Shown: positions 16,242-25,492, counted from the first letter of the stretch. The stretch: 64,000 nt of DNA from Acidovorax sp. Leaf191 (GCF_001424425.1 NZ_LMPT01000019.1:266508-330507), one strand, 5' to 3'. Made by a program: numbers and translations. Notes: a model not told the origin generated them from the letters alone.

Positions 16242-18551
16242 TCAGGGACGGCCCTTGTTGCTGTTGTCCTTTTGCTCCAGCTCCAGGCGCAGTTCCATCA
16301 GGTCGTTATCCATGCCAAAGCCCACCGCCCCGCCCGATGCCGGAGGTGGCGTGACCGGCACGGGCGGCAGGTCGCTGAGCGTGAGGTGGGGAGGCTCGGA
16401 CAGGTCCAGGTCCAGCGGCGCGCCCCGCGTGTCCACAGCGACGCCAGGCGGTGCCATGGGGGGCCGCGTGGCCGCAGGCGGCTCGGGTGCCTGCACGGCG
16501 CGCGGCGTGCGCAGCGACTCGTCGAAATCGAACTCCAGGCTGGCCGCCAGCGAGTCGAGCGGCAGGTCGTCTTGCGGCGCGGCAGGCCGGGGCGGCGGGG
16601 CCGAGGGCTCGGTCATCACCACCGCGTCGATGCGGTCGGGCGCCAGCGGCGTGGTGCGCTTGCGCGGCCCGTCGCCGCCGCGTGCGGAGGCCGGCGTGGT
16701 CTGCGCAACGGCCAGCAACAGCAGCAGCTCGTCGTAGGCCGCCATGTCGAACGGCTCGATGGCGCCGACACCATCGCGCCTGAACAGGTACTTCTCAAGC
16801 AGTACCAGCACGGACGGCGACGTCCACTCGGCCTCGATCTCGGCCAGCGCATCGGTGTAGTGGTACAGCATGCGTCCCGTGCGGTGAAAGCCGGTGAACT
16901 CCGGCACTTGCGCGTTGAACGACTGCATGAACTGCTTGCGCAGCTGGGCGAACTCTTCCACGCGACTCAGCGTGTGGTACAGCCGCAGCAGCTCCAGGTA
17001 CGCCAGCGGGGACACATCGCCGCGCTCGTCGATGTGCTTCTTGAGCACTTCGATGGCCTGCTGGTGCTCGCCCACCGAGATGAAGAACTCGGCTTGCTGC
17101 TGGATGTCGAACAGCTCTTCCGGGCTGACGATGTGCAGCGCTGCCCGGCTGGCGGAGGCCGATGCGGCGGCGGCTGCCGCTGCGGTGGCCGCGGTGCTCG
17201 CAGGCGCCGGCGCCGTGGGGCTGGGCGCCGCCTGGGTATCCGCCATGGAGGGCGCCAGCGGCGCGGCCCCCGAGCTGCGGCCGGCCCCCTGGGCCGCCGG
17301 GGCTGCGGCGGGCGCGGCCTGCGGCACTGGGGACGGCGTCGTGTCGGGCGGCAGCCAGGTGTCGCCCGGATGGGGCCTGAGGCCCAGCGCCTCGTCGCGG
17401 GCCGCGAGCGCGGGGTCCCGCCCGCCCAACGCAGCCACGGAGTCGCGCCAGTCGCGGATGGCCTTCTCGGAGCGGGTGCGCATCCGCACCAGCACCCACG
17501 CCACCAGCAGCAGAGCGGCGGCCAGCAGGCCACCGAGCACATACACCACCAGGGCGGGGAAACGTTCTTCCTGGACCTGCTCCAGCTGTTGCTGCGCCTG
17601 CGCGGCGCTGGCGCGGTCGCGGCTGGCCTGGGCGCGCAGGGTGGCCATGTCGGCCTCCAGCGCCTTCAGGCGGTCTGCGTCCTGGTTGATGTCTTCGGGC
17701 TGCGCGTTCAGGGACTTCCAGACCGCAGCAGCCTGGGCACGCTGTGCAGACGGCTGGTCCGACGGCGTGACCAGCAGCTCGGGCGACGCACGCAGGGCCA
17801 CGGGGCGGTCGAGCCACAGGTCCAGCGGCTCCACGACCAGGCGCGAGCGCTCTGCGGGCTTGGGTGCAGCGGCCGCAGCCGCAGCCGCAGCCGCAGCCGT
17901 GGGAGGGCGCTGCGCACTGCGCGCTGGCGCCGCATTGTTGGCTGCAGCGCGTGGCACCGGCCGGCTGGCAGCCGCGGCGGATGGCCGCGCTGGCGCGGCA
18001 GGCGTGTCACCGGGCAATGCGGCGGGCGCGGAACCGGCGGGGGCACGCTGAGCGGTAGTGCCCGTGCCCATGCCAGTTGCGGCGCTGGTGCCGGCCGCGC
18101 TGCGGGGCACGTCCGCCGCGCCAGGCGTTGCCGACGACAGCCGCGACACATCGACAGGCGCCGTGGAGCGCGCCACCGAGGCAGGCAGTTCGGACAGAAA
18201 GGTATAGGTGCGGCTGATCTTGCTGCTGCAGCCCGCCGACAGCGTGACGGTGAGCACGGGCTCGTCGATGGCCACGTTGGCCTGCACGCGCACACCGGGC
18301 GGGCGGCCGCGCATGTCGGGCAGCGGCGTGATGCGCACCCGGGCGTCGCCGATGGGGGTATCTCCGGCCCGGACCTGGGCCGACACGCAGGACGATGCGA
18401 CATCGGAGCCGGCATCCGGCTGCACCTCGAACGACACATCCAGGGGCGCGCCCAACACCACCGTGCCTCTGCTGCTGCCGAGCGAGAGTGCACCGGCGCC
18501 CGCAGCAACCACCCACAGCCCGGCTCCAAGTACGGTGTTACGGATTTTCAC
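16242..18551 (-). CDS. FimV-like membrane protein with C-terminal TPR region
   Basis: A 769-residue protein. It opens with an N-terminal hydrophobic signal (LGAGLWVVAAGAGALSLG) followed by LGSSRGTVVLGAPLDVSFEV, the pattern of the FimV periplasmic domain. A long Ala/Pro-rich stretch follows, including four GCAGCC hexamers (17875-17898 on the plus strand). Then come a coiled-coil-like segment, one membrane span (ALVVYVLGGLLAAALLLVAWVL), and a cytoplasmic part with TPR-like helices (LFDIQQQAEFFISVGEHQQA, PLAYLELLRLYHTL). I see no LysM domain, which classical FimV has. FimV proteins organise polar type IV pili and twitching. It is divergent from the dehydrogenase gene at 18624. Confidence 0.72.
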   Translation of the reverse strand: MKIRNTVLGAGLWVVAAGAGALSLGSSRGTVVLGAPLDVSFEVQPDAGSDVASSCVSAQVRAGDTPIGDARVRITPLPDMRGRPPGVRVQANVAIDEPVLTVTLSAGCSSKISRTYTFLSELPASVARSTAPVDVSRLSSATPGAADVPRSAAGTSAATGMGTGTTAQRAPAGSAPAALPGDTPAAPARPSAAAASRPVPRAAANNAAPARSAQRPPTAAAAAAAAAAAPKPAERSRLVVEPLDLWLDRPVALRASPELLVTPSDQPSAQRAQAAAVWKSLNAQPEDINQDADRLKALEADMATLRAQASRDRASAAQAQQQLEQVQEERFPALVVYVLGGLLAAALLLVAWVLVRMRTRSEKAIRDWRDSVAALGGRDPALAARDEALGLRPHPGDTWLPPDTTPSPVPQAAPAAAPAAQGAGRSSGAAPLAPSMADTQAAPSPTAPAPASTAATAAAAAAASASASRAALHIVSPEELFDIQQQAEFFISVGEHQQAIEVLKKHIDERGDVSPLAYLELLRLYHTLSRVEEFAQLRKQFMQSFNAQVPEFTGFHRTGRMLYHYTDALAEIEAEWTSPSVLVLLEKYLFRRDGVGAIEPFDMAAYDELLLLLAVAQTTPASARGGDGPRKRTTPLAPDRIDAVVMTEPSAPPPRPAAPQDDLPLDSLAASLEFDFDESLRTPRAVQAPEPPAATRPPMAPPGVAVDTRGAPLDLDLSEPPHLTLSDLPPVPVTPPPASGGAVGFGMDNDLMELRLELEQKDNSNKGRP

Positions 18552-18623
18552 AATAGGTTCTATTTATGGTGCGGCCCATTCTTGCACATAAGTCCCGGTC
18601 AAGGCCAGAGCCATAATGGCGCT

Positions 18624-20144
18624 ATGAAAATTCAGTTTCACCACATCGGAATCGTAGGCACCGGCGCCATGGGCCGGGGCATTGCCCAGATCGCAGCCCA
18701 GGCCGGAAGCCAGGTGTATCTGCTGGACGCCAATCCCGGCGCCGCCCAGGCCGCGCAGGCCGCGCTGCAAGAGCAGTGGGCCAAGCTGGTCGCCAAGGGG
18801 CGCATCGAGGCCGACGAGGCCACGGCCCTGGCCGCGCGGCTGCACCCGGTGCAGGCGGTGGCCGACCTGGCGGGCTGCGACCTGGTGGTGGAAGCCATCG
18901 TGGAGCGCCTGGATGTGAAGAAAACGCTGTTCGCCGAGCTCGAAGCCGTGGTGCGCAGCGACGCGGTGCTGGCGACCAACACGTCCTCGCTGTCCGTCAC
19001 CGCGATTGCGGCGGGCCTGCAGCGGCCCGAGCGCCTGGCGGGCTTTCATTTCTTCAACCCCGTGCCACTCATGAAGGTGGTCGAGGTGATCGCCGGGCTC
19101 AAGACCGACGCTGCCGTCTGCACCGCGCTGGCTGCATACGCCCGCCAGATGGGCCACACGCCCGTGCAGGCGCAGGACACGCCGGGCTTCATCGTCAACC
19201 ACGCAGGGCGCGGCTTCGGCACCGAGGCCCTGCGCATCGTGGGCGAAGGCGTGGCCGACTTCGCCACCATCGACCGCATCCTGCGCGACCAGGTGGGTTT
19301 CAAGCTCGGGCCCTTCGAGCTGATGGACCTCACGGCGCTGGACGTGTCGCACCCGGTGATGGAATCCATCTACCGCCAGTACTACGACGAGCCGCGTTTT
19401 CGGCCCAGCGTGATCACCGCGCAACGCCTGGCCGGTGGCGTGGTCGGCAAGAAGGTGGGCGAAGGCTTCTACCGCTATGTGGACGGCGCGGCCCAGGTGC
19501 CCGCCGAGCCGCCCGTGCCGGTGGTGGGCGACATCCCGCCGGTGTGGGTGTCGCCCCGCGCCGCGCGGCGTGCCGAGCTGTACCAGCTGCTCAAGGACCT
19601 GGGCGCCACCATCGAGACCGGGCAATCGCCCTCGCCGCAGGCCATCACGCTGGTCGCGCCGCTGGGCTTTGACGTGACCACCGTGGCGGTGGTCGAGCGG
19701 CTGGACCCTGCGCGCACCATCGGCATCGACATGCTGGTGGAGGACGCAGCCACCAAGCGCCGCGTGCTGGCCACCAACCCCGCCACGCGCGTGGACATCC
19801 GCAACGCGGCGCACGCCCTGTTCGCCCGCGACGGCAAGGCCGTGAGCGTGATCCGCGACAGCGGCGGCTTCGTCACGCAGCGCGTGGTGGCCACCATCGT
19901 CAACATCGCCGCCGACATCTGCCAGCAGGGCATCTGCTCGCCCAAGGACCTGGAGACCGCCGTGACCCTGGGCCTGGGCTACCCGCAGGGCCCGCTGGCC
20001 ATGGGCGACCGCTGGGGCCCGCCCAACATCCTCGAGGTGCTGTTCAACATGCAGACCGTGTATGGCGACACCCGCTACCGCCCCAGCCCCTGGCTGCGCC
20101 GGCGCGGCGCCATCGGCCTGAGCCTCACCCACGTCGAGGAATGA
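18624..20144 (+). CDS. 3-hydroxyacyl-CoA dehydrogenase, PaaH/PaaC-like
   Basis: A 506-residue NAD-dependent enzyme oxidising 3-hydroxyacyl-CoA. The N-terminal Rossmann motif IGIVGTGAMGRGIAQIAAQAG is at residues about 8-28; family marks follow: LATNTSSLSVTAIA, FHFFNPVPLMKVVEV, DTPGFIVNHAGRGF and FELMDLTALDVSHPVMESIY. A second dehydrogenase C-terminal domain (RDSGGFVTQRVVATIVNIAADI, GLGYPQGPLAMGDRWG) makes it the long form found in phenylacetate and dicarboxylate degradation. The start is ATG 18624; the open frame upstream is only the shadow of the FimV-like gene. A crotonase gene follows. Confidence 0.9.
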   Translation: MKIQFHHIGIVGTGAMGRGIAQIAAQAGSQVYLLDANPGAAQAAQAALQEQWAKLVAKGRIEADEATALAARLHPVQAVADLAGCDLVVEAIVERLDVKKTLFAELEAVVRSDAVLATNTSSLSVTAIAAGLQRPERLAGFHFFNPVPLMKVVEVIAGLKTDAAVCTALAAYARQMGHTPVQAQDTPGFIVNHAGRGFGTEALRIVGEGVADFATIDRILRDQVGFKLGPFELMDLTALDVSHPVMESIYRQYYDEPRFRPSVITAQRLAGGVVGKKVGEGFYRYVDGAAQVPAEPPVPVVGDIPPVWVSPRAARRAELYQLLKDLGATIETGQSPSPQAITLVAPLGFDVTTVAVVERLDPARTIGIDMLVEDAATKRRVLATNPATRVDIRNAAHALFARDGKAVSVIRDSGGFVTQRVVATIVNIAADICQQGICSPKDLETAVTLGLGYPQGPLAMGDRWGPPNILEVLFNMQTVYGDTRYRPSPWLRRRGAIGLSLTHVEE

Positions 20145-20217
20145 GGCACTCCGGTTCTGACCGGATGCCTCAGCAGTCGTTACAGCCACCGCCCACACTG
20201 TCCACCAGGTCACGCAC

Positions 20218-20997
20218 ATGCCCGCAGAACTCAAGAGCACCAGCCAGGGCCAGACCCTGATCCTGACCCTCAGCAACCCCGAACGGCGCAACGCGATCGA
20301 CCCGTCGATGTACGCGGCGGGCATCGAGGCGCTGAGCGTGGCCGAAGGCAGCGCCGACATCCGCAGCGTGATCATCACCGGCTCGGACGGCATGTTCTGC
20401 TCGGGCGGCAACCTGCAGCGCCTGCTGGCCAACCGCCAGCAGCCGCCCGAGGTGCAGGCCCAGAGCATCGAAGGCCTGCACAACTGGATCGAGACCATCC
20501 GCACCTACCCCAAGCCCGTGATCGCAGCGGTCGAAGGCGCGGCGGCCGGTGCGGGCTTTTCGCTGGCGCTGGCCTGCGACTTCATCGTGTCGGCACGCAA
20601 TGCGGTGTTCGTGATGGCGTACAGCAACGTGGCGCTGTCGCCCGATGGCGGCGCGAGCTGGAGCCTGTCGCAGGCCCTGCCCCGGCACGCGGCCACCGAG
20701 ATCCTGATGGGCGGCGACCGCATCGGCGCCGAACGCCTGCACGCGCTGGGCGTGGTCAACCGCGTGGCCGAGCCCGGGGCGGCGCTCGATGCGGCGCTGG
20801 CGCTGGCCGAGCAGCTCAATGGCAAGGCGCCCAACGCGCTCGCCAGCATCAAGGAGCTGCTCAACGACGCGCCCGGTGCCAGCCTGACCCAGCACCTGGG
20901 CCACGAGCGCGACCACTTCGTGAAGAACCTGCACCACCTCAACGGCGGCGAGGGCATCACCGCCTTTTTGGAAAAGCGCGCGCCGCGCTACGAGTGA
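20218..20997 (+). CDS. Enoyl-CoA hydratase/isomerase family protein
   Basis: A 259-residue crotonase-fold protein. The oxyanion-hole patterns are seen as MFCSGGNLQRLL and AVEGAAAGAGFSLALACDF. At the active site it reads NVALSPDGGASWSL: the two catalytic glutamates of true hydratases are not there, and a single aspartate stands where PaaG-type isomerases carry theirs. An isomerase of the phenylacetate type, rather than a hydratase, is therefore more likely, and it pairs well with the PaaH-like neighbour. The exact substrate is not determined. Confidence 0.82.
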   Translation: MPAELKSTSQGQTLILTLSNPERRNAIDPSMYAAGIEALSVAEGSADIRSVIITGSDGMFCSGGNLQRLLANRQQPPEVQAQSIEGLHNWIETIRTYPKPVIAAVEGAAAGAGFSLALACDFIVSARNAVFVMAYSNVALSPDGGASWSLSQALPRHAATEILMGGDRIGAERLHALGVVNRVAEPGAALDAALALAEQLNGKAPNALASIKELLNDAPGASLTQHLGHERDHFVKNLHHLNGGEGITAFLEKRAPRYE

Positions 20998-21051
20998 CCG
21001 CGCGCCTTGCGCCGCGGCAGTGTCCGCGCCGCTTGCAAAGCACTCCACAAG

Positions 21052-21087
21052 CCCCTGCGTGCCCCGTCGGCACCCAGGGGTTTTTTT
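21052..21087 (+). terminator. Rho-independent terminator
   Basis: CCCCTG-GTGCC pairs with GGCAC-CAGGGG around a short loop and is followed directly by seven T residues (21081-21087). It lies 55 bases after the crotonase gene and before the Crp/Fnr gene, so it ends the dehydrogenase-crotonase unit. Confidence 0.9.
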
Positions 21088-21185
21088 CTGCGCGCACGCG
21101 CAGACGCGCAGGTGACAACCCTGACGCAGCGCGAAGGTCCCTCACGCGACAATGGTCCTGTTTCTAGTCACGCAAAAGACAGGCC

Positions 21186-21905
21186 ATGGACGACCCGATT
21201 CTTACTATCGAAGAACGTGAAGCGATCAACTCAGGTCGCTGGTTTTCATCCCTTTCACCCTCGCTACGCCACGACATCCTGCGATGTGCATACGTCAAAC
21301 GCTTCAAGGACGGCGGCCTCATCGCCGCCCGCGGCGACCCGCCCGAGGAGTGGATCGCCTGCGCGCGCGGTGCGGTGCGGGTGAGCTCCACCTCCATCTC
21401 GGGCAAGCAGATCACGCTGACCTATGTGGAGCCGGGCATCTGGTTCGGCGACGTGGCGATCTTCGACGGGGACCGGCGCACGCACGATGCCTATGCGCAT
21501 GGGGACACCACGATCCTGTGCGTGGCCAAGGCCGACTTCAAGAAGATCCTCGCGGCGCACACCGAGCTGTACGAGGCCATGCTGCGCCTGCATGCACGGC
21601 GCATACGGCAGCTGTTCGGGCTGGTGGAAGACCTCAACACCCTGCCCCTGCGCTCGCGCCTGGCCAAGCAGCTGGTGCACCTGGTGCGCAGCTACGGCGT
21701 GCCCAGCCTGTCGGACGGCAGCGAGATGCGCATCGGCCTGCAGCTGGCGCAGGAAGAACTGGCGCAGCTGCTGGGTGCGTCGCGCCAGCGGGTGAACCAG
21801 GAGCTCAAGGCCATGGAGCGCGAGGATGCCATCCGCATCGAGCCGGGCGGCCTGGTGGTGCGCGACCGGGAGGCGCTCATGCGCATTGCCGAAACCGACA
21901 ACTGA
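21186..21905 (+). CDS. Crp/Fnr-family transcriptional regulator
   Basis: A 239-residue regulator with an N-terminal cyclic-nucleotide-binding-like barrel (GGLIAARGDPPEEWIACARGAVRV, GIWFGDVAIFDGDRRTHDAYA), a dimerisation helix (RIRQLFGLVEDLNTLPLRSRLAKQL) and a C-terminal winged helix (LAQEELAQLLGASRQRVNQELKAME). The N-terminal cysteine cluster of oxygen-sensing FNR is absent. The next two genes, a phosphotransferase and an acyl-CoA dehydrogenase, run in the same direction 28 bases on, and are candidate targets. The effector is unknown. Confidence 0.9.
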   Translation: MDDPILTIEEREAINSGRWFSSLSPSLRHDILRCAYVKRFKDGGLIAARGDPPEEWIACARGAVRVSSTSISGKQITLTYVEPGIWFGDVAIFDGDRRTHDAYAHGDTTILCVAKADFKKILAAHTELYEAMLRLHARRIRQLFGLVEDLNTLPLRSRLAKQLVHLVRSYGVPSLSDGSEMRIGLQLAQEELAQLLGASRQRVNQELKAMEREDAIRIEPGGLVVRDREALMRIAETDN

Positions 21906-21933
21906 AGAACGACAACACACCCCTCGCCCACCC

Positions 21934-23019
21934 ATGAGCAACTTTGACCATTTCGTGGGCACCCGGCCCGTCTCCGACCAGCACGCGTTCGACATCGACA
22001 CGCTGACGGCCTGGCTGGCACAGCACATGGAGGACTTTGCCGGCCCCCTGACGGTGGAGATGTTCAAGGGAGGGCAGTCCAACCCCACCTACAAGCTCAT
22101 CACCCCCGGCACCAGCTACGTGATGCGGGCCAAGCCCGGCCCGGTGGCCAAGCTGCTGCCCTCGGCCCATGCTATCGAGCGTGAGTTCGCGGTGATGAGC
22201 GGCCTGCACGGCACCGATGTGCCGGTGCCCCGCATGTTCGTGCTGTGCGAGGACGAATCGGTCATCGGCCGCGCCTTCTACGTCATGGAATGCATGCAGG
22301 GCCGTGTGCTGTGGGACCAGTCCCTGCCCGGCATGGCCCCCGCAGAGCGCGCCGCGATCTATGACGAGATGAACCGCGTGATCTCTGCGCTGCACAGCGT
22401 GAAGTTCGCCGACCGGGGCCTGGCCGGCTATGGCAAGCCCGGCAATTATTTCGACCGCCAGATCGGCCGCTGGAGCAAGCAGTACGTCGCGTCGGTCACG
22501 CAGCCCATCCCCGAGATGGACAAGCTCATGGAATGGCTGCCCGCCCACATGCCCGCCAGCGCGCGGGACGAGGGGCACGTGTCCATCGTGCACGGCGACT
22601 ACCGGCTCGACAACCTGATGTTCCACCCCACCGAGGCGCGCGTGATCGCGGTGCTCGACTGGGAGCTGTCCACGCTCGGCCATCCGCTGGCGGACTTCAG
22701 CTACCACTGCATGAGCTGGCACATCCCCGCCGCCATGGGCCGCGGCATCGCCGGGCAGGACCTGGCGGCGCTGGGCATCCCCGACGAAGACAGCTACATC
22801 CGCCGCTACTGCGAACGCACCGGCATCGCCACGCCCGACGCACTGCGTGCCGACTGGAACTTCTACCTGGCCTACAACATGTTCCGCATCGCCGCCATCC
22901 TGCAGGGCATTGCCAAGCGGGTGGAGGCCGGCACCGCGTCGAGCGCGCAGGCCAAGGCCTCGGGCGACACGGCACGGCCCATGGCCGAGCTGGCCTGGTC
23001 GTTCGCGCAGCGCGGATGA
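21934..23019 (+). CDS. APH-like phosphotransferase linked to acyl-CoA dehydrogenase
   Basis: A 361-residue kinase-fold protein of the aminoglycoside phosphotransferase/choline kinase superfamily. Visible motifs: the ATP-site region GGQSNPTYKL, the catalytic loop VHGDYRLDNLMF, and the metal-binding VLDWELSTLGHPLADFSYH. Proteins of this subfamily sit beside, or are fused to, acyl-CoA dehydrogenases (the ACAD10/11 arrangement), where they are thought to phosphorylate 4-hydroxyacyl-CoAs. Here the dehydrogenase gene begins 92 bases downstream, which supports that reading over antibiotic resistance. Start ATG 21934. Confidence 0.85.
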   Translation: MSNFDHFVGTRPVSDQHAFDIDTLTAWLAQHMEDFAGPLTVEMFKGGQSNPTYKLITPGTSYVMRAKPGPVAKLLPSAHAIEREFAVMSGLHGTDVPVPRMFVLCEDESVIGRAFYVMECMQGRVLWDQSLPGMAPAERAAIYDEMNRVISALHSVKFADRGLAGYGKPGNYFDRQIGRWSKQYVASVTQPIPEMDKLMEWLPAHMPASARDEGHVSIVHGDYRLDNLMFHPTEARVIAVLDWELSTLGHPLADFSYHCMSWHIPAAMGRGIAGQDLAALGIPDEDSYIRRYCERTGIATPDALRADWNFYLAYNMFRIAAILQGIAKRVEAGTASSAQAKASGDTARPMAELAWSFAQRG

Positions 23020-23111
23020 AGACCACACCCACGCCCGCACCGAGACCCACACGATAGAGCGGCACCGACGCCGCCCTGACGATCCAACGATTACCAACGG
23101 AGACGACACCC

Positions 23112-24386
23112 ATGGACTTTGACTACTCGCCCAAAACCAAGGAACTGCAGTCCAGGCTGCTCCAGTTCATGGATGACCACATCTATCCGAACGAGGTGGC
23201 GTACAAGAACGAGCTGATCGCCAACACCGCGGCCGGCAAGCGGTGGACGGCCCTGTCCACCATCGAGAACTTGAAGCCCAAGGCCCAGGCCGCCGGTCTG
23301 TGGAACCTGTTCCTGCCGGTGGACAGCGCCGCAGCCTCGGGCTACGACGGTGCAGGCCTGACCAACCAGGAATACGCGCCCCTGGCCGAGATCATGGGCC
23401 GCGTGCCATGGGCCAGCGAGGTGTTCAACTGCTCGGCGCCCGACACCGGCAACATGGAGACCATCGCCCGCTACGGCGACGAGGCCAACAAGGCCCGCTG
23501 GCTCAAGCCGCTGCTCGAAGGCAAGATCCGCTCGGCTTTTGCGATGACCGAGCCCGACGTGGCATCGAGCGACGCGACCAACATCGAGACGCGCATCGAG
23601 CGCGACGGCGACGAGTACGTGATCAACGGCCGCAAGTGGTGGATCTCCGGTGCGGCCGACCCGCGCTGCGCGGTGTTCATCACCATGGGCAAGACCGACC
23701 CCGAAGCGCCGCGCCACTCGCAGCAGAGCATGGTGCTGGTGCCCGCCGATGCCAAGGGCATCACCATCATCCGGCCGCTGAACGTGTTCGGCTACGACGA
23801 CGCGCCGCACGGCCATGTGGAGATGACCTTCGAGAACGTGCGCGTGCCCGTCTCCAACATCCTGCTGGGCGAAGGCCGCGGCTTCGAGATCGCCCAGGGG
23901 CGCCTGGGCCCCGGGCGTATTCACCACTGCATGCGCCTCATCGGCCTGGCCGAGCGCGCGCTGGAGCTGATGTGCAGGCGCGCCTCGTCGCGCGTGGCCT
24001 TCGGCAAGACCGTGGCGCAGCAGACCGTGACGCAGGAACGCATTGCCGAAGCCCGCTGCAAGATCGACATGGCCCGCCTCTTGACCCTGAAGGCCGCCTG
24101 GCTGATGGACGTGGCCGGCAACAAGGTCGCCAAGACCGAGATCGCCATGATCAAGGTGGTGGCCCCGAGCATGGCCTGCCAGGTCATCGACTGGGCCATG
24201 CAGGTGCACGGCGGCGGCGGCATGAGCGACGACTTCCCGCTGGCGTACGCCTACGCCGGTGCACGCACGCTGCGCTTTGCCGACGGCCCGGACGAGGTGC
24301 ACCGCAACGCGATCGCCAAGTGGGAGCTGGGCAAGTACGGCGCCTATGGCCGCGATGCGGGTGTGCCGATCACTCGCGGAAGTTAA
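23112..24386 (+). CDS. Acyl-CoA dehydrogenase
   Basis: A 424-residue flavoenzyme introducing the alpha-beta double bond in acyl-CoAs. Family signatures: [51 protein letters not shown] and the C-terminal [34 protein letters not shown]. This resembles the dehydrogenase half of ACAD11-type proteins. Together with the phosphotransferase it forms the common bacterial pair proposed to process 4-hydroxy fatty acids. A hairpin repeat and an intrinsic terminator follow. Confidence 0.93.
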   Translation: MDFDYSPKTKELQSRLLQFMDDHIYPNEVAYKNELIANTAAGKRWTALSTIENLKPKAQAAGLWNLFLPVDSAAASGYDGAGLTNQEYAPLAEIMGRVPWASEVFNCSAPDTGNMETIARYGDEANKARWLKPLLEGKIRSAFAMTEPDVASSDATNIETRIERDGDEYVINGRKWWISGAADPRCAVFITMGKTDPEAPRHSQQSMVLVPADAKGITIIRPLNVFGYDDAPHGHVEMTFENVRVPVSNILLGEGRGFEIAQGRLGPGRIHHCMRLIGLAERALELMCRRASSRVAFGKTVAQQTVTQERIAEARCKIDMARLLTLKAAWLMDVAGNKVAKTEIAMIKVVAPSMACQVIDWAMQVHGGGGMSDDFPLAYAYAGARTLRFADGPDEVHRNAIAKWELGKYGAYGRDAGVPITRGS

Positions 24387-24391
24387 GTAAG

Positions 24392-24509
24392 CACCCCCTG
24401 AGCCGCTTCGCGTCTTCCCCCTCTCTCGCGCTGTGCGCGGGAGGGGGACGCACCCGGTGGCCTGGCGAAGCCAGTTCCACGGGTGCACTGGCCGGGGGCG
24501 TGCCAGTTT
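24392..24509 (+). repeat. Interspersed hairpin repeat, family B, copy 2
   Basis: Begins six bases after the acyl-CoA dehydrogenase stop and matches copy 1 along its length. The core hairpin spans 24450-24486 (GCACCC, GTGG, CTGGC, GAA, GCCAG, CCAC, GGGTGC). A second hairpin is possible in CTCTCGCGCTGTGCGCGGGAG. Confidence 0.85.
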
Positions 24510-24541
24510 CAAAGGGCAAGGGCGTACGACACCAAACAACA

Positions 24542-24563
24542 CGGGGCCACAGGCCCCGTTTTT
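24542..24563 (+). terminator. Rho-independent terminator
   Basis: CGGGGCC-ACA-GGCCCCG (24542-24558) followed by TTTTTG and a second T-run. It terminates the acyl-CoA dehydrogenase transcript just before the opposing hypothetical gene. Confidence 0.9.
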
Positions 24564-24587
24564 GTTTTGCAGCGAGAGTGTGCGATG

Positions 24588-25316
24588 TCAGCGGCCGAAA
24601 CCCGCCTCGTCATCCGGCCCCGCCACCGACATGGGCGGCAGGTTTTGCAAGGCGGCTTGGCCGGCGACCAGCAGCAGTTGTTTGGCATGGGCGATCTCGG
24701 CCAGGCTGCGCTGGGTGTGTTCCAGGCGCAGATAGACCTTGCCGCGCGCGAGCATCAGCACCATGGGGGATTTGGCGCGTTCGGCGCCGCCCTCGCCTTC
24801 CACCGCGTTGAGCAGCTGCGAGACCACGGGCGCGTGGATCCAGCGCTGGGCCTGCTCGATGCGCTCGGCGACCACGGTGAAATGGTCGCGGAACGACGTC
24901 GGCAGGCCGGGCCAGGTCACCTCCTCGTACATCGACAGCCATCGCATTTCTTCAGGCAGGCTGGTGCTGATGGCCGTCTGCAGGGTGTCGGTGATCTCGT
25001 CGTAGGCGGTGCGCTCCAGCACCTCCTGCAGAGGGCGGTTGATCACCATCACGGCGGCATCGGGGTCGGCGCCCACGTCGGCGCGGCCGCGCAGCTCCAG
25101 GCCCTGCACGTAGTCGCGCGTGGGCGTGCTGCACTCGAGCCGCCAGGGGTGGCCGTGGATGTCGCCGCCCAGGTCGAAATGCCCGTCGGTGGCGTGGGCG
25201 ACGATGGGCAGGCGCTGGTCCGCCGCCCAGCGGGACACATCTCGGTTGGTCACAGGCCGGCCGGGGGCGCCCAAGGAGCCAGTGGCGCTGAATGCTTTGC
25301 GGAGACGGTCGAACAT
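24588..25316 (-). CDS. Hypothetical protein
   Basis: A 242-residue protein from MFDRLRKAFSATGS; an upstream in-frame ATG at 25343 would add nine residues. I do not recognise the family. It is soluble, without signal peptide, membrane span or cysteine cluster. Features that can be seen are GHFDLGGDIHGHPWRLECS, a long central stretch rich in acidic and aromatic residues (EEMRWLSMYEEVTWPGLP), and a helical C-terminal end. Codon use matches the neighbours, so it is very probably real. It converges on the acyl-CoA dehydrogenase and is divergent from the L,D-transpeptidase. No function is proposed. Confidence 0.7.
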   Translation of the reverse strand: MFDRLRKAFSATGSLGAPGRPVTNRDVSRWAADQRLPIVAHATDGHFDLGGDIHGHPWRLECSTPTRDYVQGLELRGRADVGADPDAAVMVINRPLQEVLERTAYDEITDTLQTAISTSLPEEMRWLSMYEEVTWPGLPTSFRDHFTVVAERIEQAQRWIHAPVVSQLLNAVEGEGGAERAKSPMVLMLARGKVYLRLEHTQRSLAEIAHAKQLLLVAGQAALQNLPPMSVAGPDDEAGFGR

Positions 25317-25389
25317 GTTGGGCCGAAGCACAAAGCTTCGCAAGAGTCACAGGTGCAGGCATTATTGAGGGCATTGCAGTGGATAGAAA

Positions 25390-25492
25390 GCCCCCCTGAG
25401 TCGCCTGGCGGCGCCTTCCCCCAGAGGGGGACGCACCCGGTGGACTGGCGAAGCCAGATCCACGGGTGCACTGGCCGGGTGCGCGCCAGTTT
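25390..25492 (+). repeat. Interspersed hairpin repeat, family B, copy 3
   Basis: Same element as at 2239 and 24392, shortened on its left side. The core hairpin is 25433-25469 (CTGGC-GAA-GCCAG inside TGG/CCA). Unlike copy 2 it lies in a divergent gap, upstream of two genes rather than after one. Confidence 0.85.

Noticed and set aside
17875-17898. GCAGCC hexamer run as a phase-variable switch
   Set aside because: It is in frame, encodes alanines in a linker and cannot shift the frame by whole units; noted only within the FimV-like entry.
16068-18623. Long plus-strand extension ahead of the 3-hydroxyacyl-CoA dehydrogenase
   Set aside because: It is the antisense of the FimV-like gene. The dehydrogenase family N-terminus fits ATG 18624.
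18564-20504. 646-codon minus-strand frame opposite the dehydrogenase
   Set aside because: His/Val/Gly-rich shadow composition, runs into the next gene, no domain.
21934-23019. Aminoglycoside resistance gene
   Set aside because: The kinase fold is shared, but neighbours and the ACAD-linked sequence type point to CoA metabolism.
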